A stretch of DNA of 64,000 nt from Hofstenia miamia (lineage: Eukaryota; Xenacoelomorpha; Acoela), in assembly GCA_004352715.1 (NCBI GenBank), contig SCFE01000078.1, positions 892,790 through 956,789 on the forward strand. Direction: 5' to 3'. A program made the position numbers and the translations under genes. This document shows, one piece after another, positions 12,401-23,008 of this stretch. The notes under the pieces are model-generated. The model made no database searches and was not told the DNA's origin. It saw only the letters and a list, made by a program, of their open reading frames with translations. The first letter of the stretch is position 1. The number at the start of each line of letters is the position of its first letter.

Positions 12401-14677
12401 CAGTGCTGATCATTTATGAAATCTTTGTGTATATTTGGTATAGGAGTGTCTTTATAATATCATTTTATCAATTGCTTTAGATAATGAAAGGAAAGCAATA
12501 TACTCAATTAGAGTTGAAATTCCTCAGCAATAATTACAATGCAGTGTATTTTAATTTTCATGCCCATTAAGCCAAAAACTACCAATAATATGTGTGGTTG
12601 TAGGGCGTTCTTAAACTAGTTTACTTGCCTTTCACCATTTTGACCTAATTTGCGAATTCATGATTTTTAAGGCACGTGCAGTACTAGAATGTTTTCAATG
12701 GGTTGTGATTACATTATTTTTTATATGACTACAAACGTATAATTTGCCATTAATGCAAAATCAAATCATATCTTTCAAAAATTGCAATGATTCTTGAGAT
12801 ACTCCACNNNNNNNNNNNNNNNNNNNNNNNNNNNNNNNNNNNNNNNNNNNNNNNNNNNNNNNNNNNNNNNNNNNNNNNNNNNNNNNNNNNNNNNNNNNNN
12901 NNNNNNNNNNNNNNNNNNNNNNNNNNNNNNNNNNNNNNNNNNNNNNNNNNNNNNNNNNNNNNNNNNNNNNNNNNNNNNNNNNNNNNNNNNNNNNNNNNNN
13001 NNNNNNNNNNNNNNNNNNNNNNNNNNNNNNNNNNNNNNNNNNNNNNNNNNNNNNNNNNNNNNNNNNNNNNNNNNNNNNNNNNNNNNNNNNNNNNNNNNNN
13101 NNNNNNNNNNNNNNNNNNNNNNNNNNNNNNNNNNNNNNNNNNNNNNNNNNNNNNNNNNNNNNNNNNNNNNNNNNNNNNNNNNNNNNNNNNNNNNNNNNNN
13201 NNNNNNNNNNNNNNNNNNNNNNNNNNNNNNNNNNNNNNNNNNNNNNNNNNNNNNNNNNNNNNNNNNNNNNNNNNNNNNNNNNNNNNNNNNNNNNNNNNNN
13301 NNNNNNNNNNNNNNNNNNNNNNNNNNNNNNNNNNNNNNNNNNNNNNNNNNNNNNNNNNNNNNNNNNNNNNNNNNNNNNNNNNNNNNNNNNNNNNNNNNNN
13401 NNNNNNNNNNNNNNNNNNNNNNNNNNNNNNNNNNNNNNNNNNNNNNNNNNNNNNNNNNNNNNNNNNNNNNNNNNNNNNNNNNNNNNNNNNNNNNNNNNNN
13501 NNNNNNNNNNNNNNNNNNNNNNNNNNNNNNNNNNNNNNNNNNNNNNNNNNNNNNNNNNNNNNNNNNNNNNNNNNNNNNNNNNNNNNNNNNNNNNNNNNNN
13601 NNNNNNNNNNNNNNNNNNNNNNNNNNNNNNNNNNNNNNNNNNNNNNNNNNNNNNNNNNNNNNNNNNNNNNNNNNNNNNNNNNNNNNNNNNNNNNNNNNNN
13701 NNNNNNNNNNNNNNNNNNNNNNNNNNNNNNNNNNNNNNNNNNNNNNNNNNNNNNNNNNNNNNNNNNNNNNNNNNNNNNNNNNNNNNNNNNNNNNNNNNNN
13801 NNNNNNNATATATATATATATATATATATTCGCTACTATCAAGCATAATTATTTCTCTATTTAGAGAATCGTATTTTCTCATCTGCCATTTGCGTTTGAA
13901 TGTGTTGAATTTCATTAGAGTGACATTACAAATACTAAAAGAATACAACCTTTGAAATTTCATTTTTATAAAAATTTCTGCATTTTAATGTGCAAATTCT
14001 ATGGATTAAATTTTTTTATGATGAATGCATCCTCTATTAATATTATTAATGAGTTCCAAACGCATGTAGGCAAGTATTTGTCGACTGGTATCTGAATTAA
14101 TCTCTGCCTAGTTGATTAGATTCACTTTTCATCTATAAATAAAGTAATTATTTTGAAGATTATTGTAACATGAAATTTCCAAAGTAGTTAGGTAGAAATA
14201 CTCAACTAGTTATTAAATGTATCTTAATGGAAACAAATAATAATTATTATTTTAATTAGCTAGATGTTAGCAGGAATTTCTGTTACCAATTTGAAACTAA
14301 TTATTCTATTGCTAAGTACACGACAAAAATGGACTTGTTATTAAATGAATTTATTATAAAATTGGCAAATGCAGCATCACCTACTAGAGTCGCACAATCG
14401 AGTAGCATACTCATTGATTACATGGCGCTTGTTGATAATAATGATATACGTTTTTTATTTCATTCTCTGACGACTATTGCATCCATTGTATCGTTGTTTA
14501 ATTTTGATTCATGTTTGAAATTTGGCAAAAAAATACAGAAAGGCGCTTACCATTTTTGAAAACAATTGAAAACATTCTCCTTTCCTCAAAATAGAAAATA
14601 AAATTTTCCAGTTGGTCCCAAAGTGAGGGGTGGGGAAGCAGCAGCATCCTGCCCTAATAAGTTTTCTTGAAAAATGT

Positions 14678-14721
<44 letters not shown>

Positions 14722-15444
14722 GCACTTTTCATTCATGGATAGCAGAAAATTTTAAAACTACTAAAAATTTATTTATATTTCAATATTTGCTTAAAGCTTA
14801 GACAGTTTTTGAAAATGGGGATATAATAAATAAATTGAATATGCTCTTACTACTTTGTTGAATAATTGATCTTTTTTATGGTTGTTAATTACTAAAGCTT
14901 CTGCAATCATTGTATTGGGTGTTGTCATCACTATATTAAAATTGTTCTTTTTATCATGATGTTGATGCATATATATTTCTGACATTTGATGACTTGATAG
15001 ATGTTCATTGATCCTAGTTACAAAATGGCGATTGGTTTCTCAGATGTAAGAAATATTGCATTCCTCACAATTGCATTTATAGACACGTGAGCAAATTAGC
15101 CTTTTTCGATAGTTATTAAAAATTGGTGTTAATTTAGTTAATTTTAATCGTGTATTAATGATTTTAATCCGTGCATTTAGGAGATTTTGATGATCCTCAA
15201 TATATGGTAGCTTTCAATATATTGGTATTTTATCTTCATCATTTCCTTTGTTACATTCAATAGACTTTGAGGTAAGAGCTTAGTCAACAATATTCTTAAC
15301 CAATTTATGTGGATAGCCGTTCTGTTCTAATATTTCATATAATTCGTTATCGATTCAATCATGTTATTTTAATTTGAGGATACTTTAATAAATCGATTTA
15401 ATAATGCTTTGGTCACAAAAAGCTTGATAAGAAGTACTCCTTGA

Positions 15445-15483
<39 letters not shown>

Positions 15484-17886
15484 NGTATATACTTTATAAG
15501 CGACTGGGAGAAAGGTTAATTTAAACATGTTAAAAATTAGCTCATTGGACTAACTTGTTATATATTAGTATCGAAATGCAACAAATAACCACGAGTATTT
15601 CAAAGCAGTATTGATATGCAATGAATATCGTATTGAATTTATTGTACATTCTCTTAGTCCATGGTTCCATTTGACCATTTTAGTGACTTAAATAAAAAAC
15701 GCATGAAGATTTTTATACTTTTTAACTGATATGACTGCATGAGCTTGATACCATGGACAATTGTTTGAATAATGTTATGTGCAATGACCTTTTATGAAAT
15801 CAGTTATTTACCCATAAAAAAATTTGCATGTGTAAATTTATTATCAAGAATTATATAACAATTCAATATTTTTCGTCACGTCTACTCTCTTTTACTATTA
15901 AATTAAATTTTAACTTCATTATCTACTACTATTTTTGCTATGTTGAAGAAATGCATACACTAAATTTCAAATATTAAGAGGCAATGTAAAAATTAGAAAA
16001 CAATATGATCTCATGTTGAGTGGACACCATAATGATACAACGCATTTCAGGAACCATGTAGGGTGAGATTTGCTTTAATACATTTGCGGACGCTTGTTTT
16101 CCTGCTCTTGGGTTAAAGATGATGACTTTGTACTTTACTCCATGCCATTTATTGCATCTATCTTTGGCGATTGTGCTAAAGTTGAAGCCAAGAAATTGCA
16201 AATTACAATCTGATTTGTTCGTCACCTGCCACATCAAATTGATTGGGAATAATTTTACTCTGCAATTATTACATAAAGTTTTTATGATAATATCACTTGA
16301 AATATTTGAAAATTGCCATTGAAACATTTCCTTAGTAAGCTATTCAAGATATCTCATTGGGCAATGGATGGCAAATTGTATAGAATAGATTAGAGGTGAC
16401 CTGGTATGTTGATTTGATATTATTTATGTCATATTTTTCAATTTTAAAAGTAAAAAATAAAAACTTTATTCTAGTTTGATAAAATTGTTGAAGAATGCAT
16501 GAATGAACATTTACAAGCAATATAATAATAAAGTCAGGAACACTCAAGTCCTGTCACACCCATTATATTTGAGGGTCATTGAGAGGGCTTTATCCAACCA
16601 AAACGTATATATTTACAATAGTTCAGTGCCAAATATTCAAACATTTAAGTACAAAATTTCAATTGATTCTCTAAAACTGTAATAAAGCATGTCAAGTATT
16701 TGTAAAACTTGCACGAATATTTACAAAGTGGAATCAAATCCTTAAGGGACGAATAACGAGCCACATATTACCAAAAATTCCCGCTCATATGTATCGAAAT
16801 GAAATATTTCCTGGAATTGTCCTAAAACGTTACATATAAAATATCTATTTAATGTATTTAAATCAAGATTAAAGTAACAGTCACCACGATTACGTAAGAC
16901 AAATTTACAATGTTCAAGTAGTGCATATATATAGTTCTATACAGTACTTCGTCTTCGGATATTTTTCTCTTATTATTGCATCGCGTGTTTCAAAGTCTCC
17001 TGAATATCGAAAAATTTCAAACCCCGAAATGTGTGCTTCAGGAATTTAAATACCCAACAGTCGCATTGGTTAAAATCAAGACTGCATCTGCTTTACTTGA
17101 TGACGGGCAAACTACGAAGCTGAAAGAATTCTGTTGTGTAATGGGAGTTGTGTGGGCGAACATTCTCGTGCCACAAAATCAATTCATTCAACTTTTTATG
17201 TTAACATTAAGCATGCCGTCCGTAAGCACCTCAAGAGTAATGATTTTTATTGTTGAGTTGGGGTCTAAGAACAGTTGGTTGAGTTGGAAGAACAAATATT
17301 CCTCTTCGATTGCCAAGTGCTGCATTGGGGGTGTGAATGTAGTGCTGAGAAAACATGGCAAAGATGATTTCTCTGCAAGATTTTTACGTCCAATTTGAGC
17401 CAGAGAAGGAGCAATTGGTTAGTTTGGCATTCCTAATTATTCACTTAACAGCGTGTGTGAAAATGTCAATAGTCTACCATTCTGTTGTCGTCATCTAAAG
17501 ACTTTTTCCTGTTTGAACTGCTTACAACACTTAAACACTGTAGTCTGTAATGGAATATCTATTTGTGTTGCTTGTAGTTGGTTTTAAATTTCACTTGTTT
17601 CAATGAAGATGTAAGGAAGGTAATGCTCTTTTACTACATTCATATTAAGTTTTTCAGATACCAAAAGTGAGGTAAGTTCGTAAATATTTACTTATATACT
17701 GTGAAGGTAGAAAAAGATTATAGCAAATTATTGTGATTGGTTGATATGTATTACTTACTTCATTTGTCAACCAAACAATTAACAGTAAATTTCATGCGTG
17801 TGTGCGTTTATAACAAATATTCTGGTTTCACCAAGGATTATCTTCGAAATGACTTCAACTTTAAAAAGTTGTGTTCCTTAGATTTG

Positions 17887-17921
<35 letters not shown>

Positions 17922-18972
17922 CGCTACTATCAAGCATAATTATTTCTCTATTTAGAGAATCGTATTTTCTCATCTGCCATTTGCGTTTGAATGTGTTGAA
18001 TTTCATTAGAGTGACATTACAAATACTAAAAGAATACAACCTTNNNNNNNNNNNNNNNNNNNNNNNNNNNNNNNNNNNNNNNNNNNNNNNNNNNNNNNNN
18101 NNNNNNNNNNNNNNNNNNNNNNNNNNNNNNNNNNNNNNNNNNNNNNNNNNNNNNNNNNNNNNNNNNNNNNNNNNNNNNNNNNNNNNNNNNNNNNNNNNNN
18201 NNNNNNNNNNNNNNNNNNNNNNNNNNNNNNNNNNNNNNNNNNNNNNNNNNNNNNNNNNNNNNNNNNNNNNNNNNNNNNNNNNNNNNNNNNNNNNNNNNNN
18301 NNNNNNNNNNNNNNNNNNNNNNNNNNNNNNNNNNNNNNNNNNNNNNNNNNNNNNNNNNNNNNNNNNNNNNNNNNNNNNNNNNNNNNNNNNNNNNNNNNNN
18401 NNNNNNNNNNNNNNNNNNNNNNNNNNNNNNNNNNNNNNNNNNNNNNNNNNNNNNNNNNNNNNNNNNNNNNNNNNNNNNNNNNNNNNNNNNNNNNNNNNNN
18501 NNNNNNNNNNNNNNNNNNNNNNNNNNNNNNNNNNNNNNNNNNNNNNNNNNNNNNNNNNNNNNNNNNNNNNNNNNNNNNNNNNNNNNNNNNNNNNNNNNNN
18601 NNNNNNNNNNNNNNNNNNNNNNNNNNNNNNNNNNNNNNNNNNNNNNNNNNNNNNNNNNNNNNNNNNNNNNNNNNNNNNNNNNNNNNNNNNNNNNNNNNNN
18701 NNNNNNNNNNNNNNNNNNNNNNNNNNNNNNNNNNNNNNNNNNNNNNNNNNNNNNNNNNNNNNNNNNNNNNNNNNNNNNNNNNNNNNNNNNNNNNNNNNNN
18801 NNNNNNNNNNNNNNNNNNNNNNNNNNNNNNNNNNNNNNNNNNNNNNNNNNNNNNNNNNNNNNNNNNNNNNNNNNNNNNNNNNNNNNNNNNNNNNNNNNNN
18901 NNNNNNNNNNNNNNNNNNNNNNNNNNNNNNNNNNNNNNNNNNNNNNNNNNNNNNNNNNNNNNNNNNNNNNNN

Positions 18973-19003
<31 letters not shown>

Positions 19004-22000
19004 TGAAGTACGTGTTAAAACGTGGGTCATCGAATTAGAAATTTCGCAGTACTAGTGAAATTATCACAGAAAACAGAGAGAACCTCGATTCTTAAAGAGG
19101 TAAAAGTAGTTTTTCAATATTAGATTATAGTTTCATTTACGAAATACGCGACCAAATTTACATCAGTATATTAGTCATTTAAATTTTAAGACATGTAATG
19201 CTTCAAAATGCATAAATTGGCGGAAATCGATTAAACTTAAATATTAAACATAACCGCTAAATATTTTTACCATATTTTTCCAAAATTGTATTTTTTGAGT
19301 AATGTTTTGGGCCCTATCTTCCCTGGGATCCGAAGGTCTCTCCGATGGGAATATATCTCAAATCTTCATTCACCCCATGAAAACAACATTTTGTCTTCCA
19401 TCAGACATTCAGAATAATTTTAGACTTCTAGAACGTCATAGTTTTGTTCAGTGAGAATGTTTGCTGAAAATATTCTTCAGACAAATTTAACTTACTTAGA
19501 ATTCTGCGCACCAAGTGTTTTCTGAGCATGGTTCTTTCATTGAGCAGAAGTCATCTGCGATTCATTAAGCAAATCCCTATAAAGTTTCTTGAAACATGGC
19601 AACGGCTTGTGTAATAGAACTCAAATAATTTTATAGGAGCTACTTATAATTTCATTCATCAGCTTTGACAGTATGTTAGATATATTTTGAATGCTTAGCT
19701 TTTGTAGGATATAAGTTGAAAGTTGAGTGTAGCTTGAAGAAGTACTGTCATGCAGATAATGAATCGGGTCGATTCGACTGCGAACTGGGTTACCAAATTT
19801 TTTACCCGCCTCATTAGGAAACTCCCTCAAATTTTAATCTGATGTTTTTTGAATAAATTTCTTAAAATTTTCTACTAATTTTGTTCTGAAAATATTGGCC
19901 CATTTAAGCGAGGCAAGGCAAACAAAACTGAATAACTAAAATTTGGATTTTTGTGTGTTGCCGAAAATGTAGCAAAAAAAATTAATATCTTATCATTGTA
20001 CGGGAAATGTTACTGCATATAAAAATTAGAAACATTGAATATCATAATTAGGGCAACCGAAAAGTTTATAAGATTATTAAGGTTAAATGTCAAAATTAGA
20101 CACTATAGTCTAATAAAAAGTTAAAATTTCTTTTATGTGTTTAATGAAGTTCAAAAAAGCTTTTCTAGCTTGATGAAGATGGAAAAAATCAAAGAAACTT
20201 GACTTAGATGCATTTCACAGTTAAGCCAATCGTTGACCAACGCTAGAAATTTTGTATCTACACGATGATCAATAAGAAACACTTGATTTCATAATTTGTT
20301 GATCTTGTTACTTCTCAAATGCAATTTAAGGATGACTGCTTTTATTTTCATAAGTTAAAATTTTGCTGTCAAAGTTGTAAAGTTTTTAGCATTCTTAGGT
20401 TAGTATTTGCTAATTTTTAGGTTGAAAATAGGTTCTCCAATCATATTCCATCATGTGGTCTTAAATACACTGCAAACCTAACCAGTATTTTAACTATATT
20501 ATTTTTAATTGTCTACAGTAATTGAGCTGTCACAATCCTCATGTGATTAGGAAAATGTTAGAATCATTCTAAAATGATTATAGAACCACAAAATTAGTTC
20601 CCCAATAAGAAAGATGCTCAAAAAATTATTGCATGAAGAATGTTCAATAATAGAAAAGCTCCTAAATGCTATCTAAAAATGAGAAAACTACTTAATTTTT
20701 GCTTCCTAAATCTTTTAAACGCTTTTGATTCTATTAAGCAAAAGCATGCTAAGAAAAAATGATTTTATTTAAGATCTTAAGATGCTGATAACTGAATGTG
20801 GTTACATAACCATTTATTCCTGAAAGTAAATGACGACTATTATCAATGTTGTACCAGCAACCGATTCTTGATCATCTTGGTTTAAATATTTATGTAGATG
20901 ACATGCATATTTTAAGTGATTGCAATCTAACTCAAATAGGACAACGCATCAAAATGTTAAACATCTGAATCCATAATATTAACTCCGGAACAAATTATGA
21001 AAATATTTCTGCATGCTTAAGTCTACTCAATGAACACAAACGCAGATTTTTGCAATCATTTTGAGATTCATATTGTTAATGCACCTACACTAGTCACTTT
21101 CCAGTACAAACGTTTACAAATGACTCACAATTAAATGCATTAGTTAGAAAACTAGTTAAAAATACTAAGAAGTAGGAGCCTACGATAGCACTAGACAATT
21201 ATTATCATCTTATGCGATAATCGATTACTTCTTGCCTTTAAGATGAGTCACCTTAACTACGCAAATATACTATTTATTGATTTCATATCTAATCACTGTT
21301 ATTGACATTAAGTGTTTTAAAGAAAAACGTCTAAAACTTTCATTACATTTCTAAGTCAATTTTTCTCTACGAGCTGCTCGTCTTATTGAAATTCTTCGAA
21401 GTAATTAAAAAGCTACCGCCGATTAATCGCTGCAATTAATTGGTCAAAATATATAAATGATCAGAAAGTGATAAATTTTTAACACCTATTAATGTTAAAA
21501 TTCATCGTTTCTTAAAATATTCCACAAGAAATTACTTTAAATGGTTAGGTGCTAAAATTCGATTACAAATACAACGTGAATGAAAACGTGTATTACGAAA
21601 TCAAAACGAGTGTGTGGTATAACAGAGGTGCCCTCAATGTAACCATTATCCTTTATTTCTCAGGGTTATTTTTCAAAGATCTTCTAGTATAGTTAAAGAT
21701 AAACTGAAAAGAGTAAAAAAATCCCCAAATTTTGACATCTGATTACATCATCAACAATAATGATAACATCAAATTTCTGAAAATTGGAAATTGATAGTGC
21801 TGATATGAAAAATCTATGTATAATATCATAATCCAATCCAGAGTTAGATAGGTGGGGGAGGAAATCCTCCTTCCCCAAGTCCTGAGGATCTCAAAAAAGT
21901 CTTGAATAAAAAATACACACTTTACAAAAATGACCTTGCTACCAAAAGTCTGTTAGATGATACTAGTAATTTATTCTAGGCCTGGAGAGCTGATTTTATA

Positions 22001-23008
22001 GTACAGTGACGTTATTAAAACATAGTACCAGTTTTTATTAATAAATATTCTATATTTAAATGAATTAGGGTAAATCGCATTATTTATATAGACAAAATCA
22101 TCAAAATTGATACATAATATTTCATTTTTATCTCATACATGTACATGTCTATATTTCCAGCATTTAAATTTTTATTTTGATAGATTTCTTAAGAAGCTTC
22201 TCATGACTAGTCAAAGTGGATAGTGTTTTGCTTTCATTTGAATGAAACACGATTAAGAAAAATCAATACTAACAACAATTTGTGTACCCGTCTTCCGATT
22301 AGTCAAGGAAAAACGTGTCTGAAGAAAACCAAACAATATTTATAATTTAGTTGTTGTCGCACAAAGGCAATTTATTGATTTATCTAATTGCTATTATCGA
22401 TTATTTACAACAAACAGAAAAAAACTCAAAGCAAAATCAATTAGATTTCATAAAAGAGGGATAGTTTGAAGCGAAAATGTACCGTGTTAATTACAGGGAA
22501 CTCCCTTTTTTACTAACAAGAAAATTGCCAGCAAAATGGCCCAGCTTAAATAAGTTTAGGTAAATAGCATTATTAATGTCCACAGAATCATCAAAAATTG
22601 ACATATCATTAGTAGACACGCACATTTTCTATCCAAAGTTGTGAAATATTCAGAACAATATGGTAAATTGAAATTTAACAATCTCGGCCAATATATCAAT
22701 TGCGCAAAAGTTGAAGGATTTATGATTATGTTTGGATTACAAAAATAAAAAAAGATAATATTTAAAAGCAAGTTGAATATCACGCATTAATTTTCAAGTA
22801 AAACACTAAATTCCTTCATTCGGTCAAGTCCAAGTCTAACTCTATCAAAACGTACTTACGGCAAAGTCATAACAAGAAATATTAGGGACGAAATCAAACC
22901 CAGAATAACAGAAATGTAGTCCACTCTTGTGACAACACATTCCTGCAAAATGATTTTGAAAAATTCATTTCCATCTGTGCAGTTGTCCAAAGGTTTCAAA
23001 GCTTCCAT
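3960..23008 (-). CDS. SLC66A1/PQLC2-like lysosomal cationic amino-acid transporter (multi-exon gene, one part missing)
   Basis: Five coding exons were joined by eye. Family members are seven-helix PQ-loop proteins of about 290 residues that export lysine and arginine from lysosomes. Exons on the minus strand: 23008-22860 (N-terminus and first helix), about 6640-6370 (central helices), 4423-4337, 4295-4125 and 3989-3960 with stop TGA. The last four keep one open frame across phase-0 junctions with GT/AG borders. Together they give about 233 residues. What is missing is the segment after the first TLP, normally the first PQ loop plus the W..GD..NL helix, about 50 residues. It may lie in the gaps at 12.8-13.8 or 18.0-19.0 kb. 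Diagnostic stretches are QLFRNYFRKTTDGVSLGLF, AGNLTY, HAPWLANTFG and the tail LDSIALWQFYKYR. The second PQ motif reads FQ. Introns hold LINE, Tc1/IS630, Penelope-like and mariner relics. The family call is from recognition without a database search. Confidence 0.72.
4125..4295 (-). CDS. Exon of the SLC66A1-like gene, conserved GNLTY / HAPWL region
   Basis: A 171-base, 57-codon exon. It begins YFRKTTDGVSLGLF, has AGNLTY in the next helix and HAPWLANTFGYIFLDSI at the end. The order (K.T.GVS...F, GN.TY, PWL...G...LD) is characteristic of SLC66A1/Ypq-type transporters. The donor is GTATTT at 4124. The frame also stays open past the donor, so read-through is formally possible, but the next exon fits the family tail better. 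Confidence 0.72.
4337..4423 (-). CDS. Exon of the SLC66A1-like gene carrying the second PQ-loop start
   Basis: An 87-base, 29-codon exon from a TTAG acceptor (4425-4424) to a GTAAGA donor (4336). It reads ETTGYIFGILSFTSGAIGRI followed by FQLFRN. This matches the helix GY..G..S...Y..SR.PQ of PQ-loop repeat 2, with PQ replaced by FQ. It is followed by a 41-nt intron. Confidence 0.72.
4702..6060 (-). pseudogene. Non-LTR (LINE) retrotransposon reverse transcriptase, decayed
   Basis: Minus-strand fragments in several frames follow reverse transcriptase order: WRPVTITPVA (about 5730), NQIAYKQERSTTDSLIYLVD (about 5620), a domain-3-like WMAKWTQSYISNF (about 5460), GLPQGEPLSGVLFI (about 5370), then an open frame of 134 codons at 5106-4702 with KYLGIILNKDIGWNYQ and KTYIQPIYLYASVVW. 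The last part is the conserved region after the catalytic domain in LINEs. Stops and frameshifts separate the blocks and I did not find a clear YxDD box. It sits inside an intron of the SLC66A1-like gene, in the same orientation. The clade is uncertain (jockey/CR1-like). Confidence 0.75.
6264..6310. repeat. (AT)n microsatellite
   Basis: Uninterrupted alternating AT of about 47 bases, in the intron upstream of exon 4423-4337 of the transporter gene. Confidence 0.95.
6370..6640 (-). CDS. Central exon of the SLC66A1-like gene
   Basis: The open frame reads NVYNNAIVIFDIILLMELVF, then a charged loop (EDERLIDEEPN), then a second hydrophobic stretch (GLSIAILIFGY) and ends AAEIFP. In the family this corresponds to the helix after the first PQ loop, the variable cytosolic loop and the following helix. 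The donor is GTATGA at 6368, and the exon joins in frame to NATETTGY of the next exon, making an N-A-T glycosylation sequon across the junction. The 5' border is uncertain: an in-frame TAA lies 18 bases beyond the first possible ATG, and the best acceptors are weak AG dinucleotides near 6635-6650. Confidence 0.6.
6752..6802. repeat. (AT)n microsatellite
   Basis: Alternating AT of about 50 bases. The sequence just before it (TATATTTAATAATATACTA) recurs at about 7593-7612 next to an N, which suggests an assembly join. Confidence 0.95.
6803..9777. other. Intronic or intergenic sequence, no gene recognised
   Basis: This stretch lies between the central exon of the transporter gene and the IS630-like transposon. 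It has small open frames, such as 7816-8046 (+), that I do not recognise, (AT)n tracts at 7613-7644 and 9391-9430, and a lone N at 7592. The segment near 8857-9144 reappears at 10386-10674. Confidence 0.4.
8060..8077 (+). repeat. Short interstitial telomere-type array (GGGTTA)3
   Basis: Three perfect copies of GGGTTA in a row, the common metazoan telomere hexamer. The array is only 18 bases. A shorter GGTTAGGGTTA occurs at about 54496. Confidence 0.85.
9780..9936. repeat. Left-end tandem 21-bp iterons of the IS630-like element
   Basis: About seven 21-bp units, each with TTGAACTTCAA (a palindrome around a central C) followed by a TTTAAAATAG-type spacer. In some units the spacer is mutated to ATAAAGTAG. 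Read in frame they give the spurious heptapeptide repeat KFNYFKL, so the open frame here is not a gene. Confidence 0.85.
10068..11556 (-). pseudogene. IS630/Tc1-superfamily DDE transposase, broken
   Basis: Reading the minus strand from about 11556: MSSSNKMSFSADSSENE; an N-terminal helix-turn-helix-like part (DVKRRVIDTAENGDW); SINTIHKKLEGHYYSVKKL; first acidic block LIYIDAICFY; second block VIVCDNAQVH; third block PYSTPLNPIEECW; then VKASMKRRMAETF and the end QMGDEVSDN. The spacing from the second to the third acidic residue is about 35-36. At least one stop in the middle, a one-base shift after NLQKV and the inserted assembly duplicate break the frame. The protein would have cut and pasted the element at TA sites. 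The usual E after the first D is an A here. Confidence 0.75.
10386..10674. other. Misplaced duplicate of 8857-9144, bounded by N
   Basis: Between single N positions at 10386 and 10675 the sequence is the same as 8857-9144. After the second N the transposase sequence resumes with a repeat of what preceded the first N. This looks like a gap-filling error. Confidence 0.85.
11994..12102. repeat. Right-end tandem 21-bp iterons of the IS630-like element
   Basis: About five units of the same 21-bp repeat in inverted orientation to the left-end array, finishing in TTGAAACTAAA. The open frame across it is an artefact of the repeat. Confidence 0.85.
12808..13807. other. Assembly gap, 1000 N
   Basis: A gap of exactly 1000 N, followed directly by an (AT)n tract (13808-13829). 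Confidence 0.99.
13830..13952. repeat. 123-bp segment duplicated at 17921-18043
   Basis: Follows gap 1 and its (AT)n tract. The identical 123 bases occur at 17921-18043 after another (AT)n tract and just before gap 2. The arrangement is best explained as one locus assembled twice. Confidence 0.85.
14329..14559 (+). pseudogene. Possible LINE endonuclease fragment
   Basis: The 76-codon frame has NAASPTRVAQSSSILIDYM. This resembles the PTRVT..S.TLIDHI block near the end of the apurinic-type endonuclease domain in many LINEs, where the D and H are part of the active site (here H is Y). Nothing else of a LINE is seen nearby. It is a short match and the rest of the frame is not informative. Confidence 0.4.
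14682..14714. repeat. (AT)n microsatellite
   Basis: About 33 bases of alternating TA. Confidence 0.95.
14860..15420 (-). pseudogene. Penelope-like retroelement relic, C-terminal GIY-YIG nuclease region
   Basis: Minus-strand reading gives KLPYIEDHQNLLNARI, then LTPIFNNYRKRLICS, then VYKCNCEECNISYI, a stop in place of G, ETNRHFVTRINEH, and EALVINNHKKDQLFNK. The order VYKC.C..C..SYIGET.R....R..EH...EA..I is the GIY-YIG endonuclease that follows the reverse transcriptase in Penelope-like elements. Several stops are present, so it is dead. No reverse transcriptase catalytic block could be recognised upstream. A host GIY-YIG gene is less likely given the decay. Confidence 0.65.
15450..15481. repeat. 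(AT)n microsatellite next to a lone N
   Basis: About 32 bases of alternating TA; an N follows at 15484. Confidence 0.95.
15485..16970. other. No gene recognised
   Basis: The longest frame is 117 codons on the minus strand (16327-15974). It has no family resemblance I can name, no clear low-complexity bias and no supporting splice sites. I treat it as chance or an unrecognised relic. Confidence 0.35.
16976..17400 (-). pseudogene. Mariner/Tc1-type transposase relic, C-terminal part
   Basis: The long plus-strand frame here is a shadow. On the minus strand the sequence reads LWHENVRPHNSHYTTEFFQL, a stop, SLDFNQCDCWVFKFLKHTF and RGLKFFDIQETLKHAMQ. This matches the mariner pattern H(D)N.RPH......L......YS.DL..CD..LF..LK..LRG. 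The usual D of HDNARPH is E, and the D of the third block is replaced by the C of QCD or shifted. It lies in a probable intron of the SLC66A1-like gene. Upstream parts of the transposase could not be followed. Confidence 0.65.
17401..17887. other. No gene recognised
   Basis: AT-rich sequence between the mariner relic and an (AT)n tract (17888-17918). No conserved reading frame is seen. Confidence 0.35.
18044..18972. other. Assembly gap, 929 N
   Basis: Preceded by the duplicated 123-bp segment and followed directly by an (AT)n tract (18973-19001). Confidence 0.99.
19002..22859. other. Likely first intron of the SLC66A1-like gene; no element identified
   Basis: AT-rich. A plus-strand phrase at about 20880 reads LNIYVDDMHILSDC and recalls a reverse transcriptase YVDD box, but the flanking sequence does not support it. 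Around 21600-21680 a plus-strand CPQCNHYPLFLR phrase is seen, without wider support. Confidence 0.35.
22860..23008 (-). CDS. First coding exon of the SLC66A1-like gene
   Basis: The reading is MEALKPLDNC, then a short acidic lumenal stretch, then a hydrophobic helix (YISVILGLISSLIFLVMTLP). The exon ends two bases into a codon at a consensus donor GTAAGT at 22859. The ATG lies 7 bases after a TATCTTAG acceptor-like sequence, so either a 5' UTR intron ends there or a spliced leader is added there. The helix followed by TLP matches the start of PQ-loop repeat 1, where Q would be the first residue of the next exon. An N-glycosylation-like site is not obvious; the NCT context is N-C-T rather than N-x-S/T. 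Confidence 0.65.

Noticed and set aside
12761-13963. Very long open frames (about 355-400 codons) across 12.8-13.8 kb, and similar ones at 18.0-19.0, 26.6-27.5 and 28.6-29.2 kb
   Set aside because: They run through N gaps and (AT)n tracts; almost all residues are undetermined.
16976-17398. 140-codon plus-strand frame
   Set aside because: Shadow of a minus-strand mariner relic, whose motifs are clear on the other strand.
20870-20960. YVDDMHIL phrase resembling a reverse transcriptase catalytic box
   Set aside because: No other reverse transcriptase block in any frame within 1 kb on either side.
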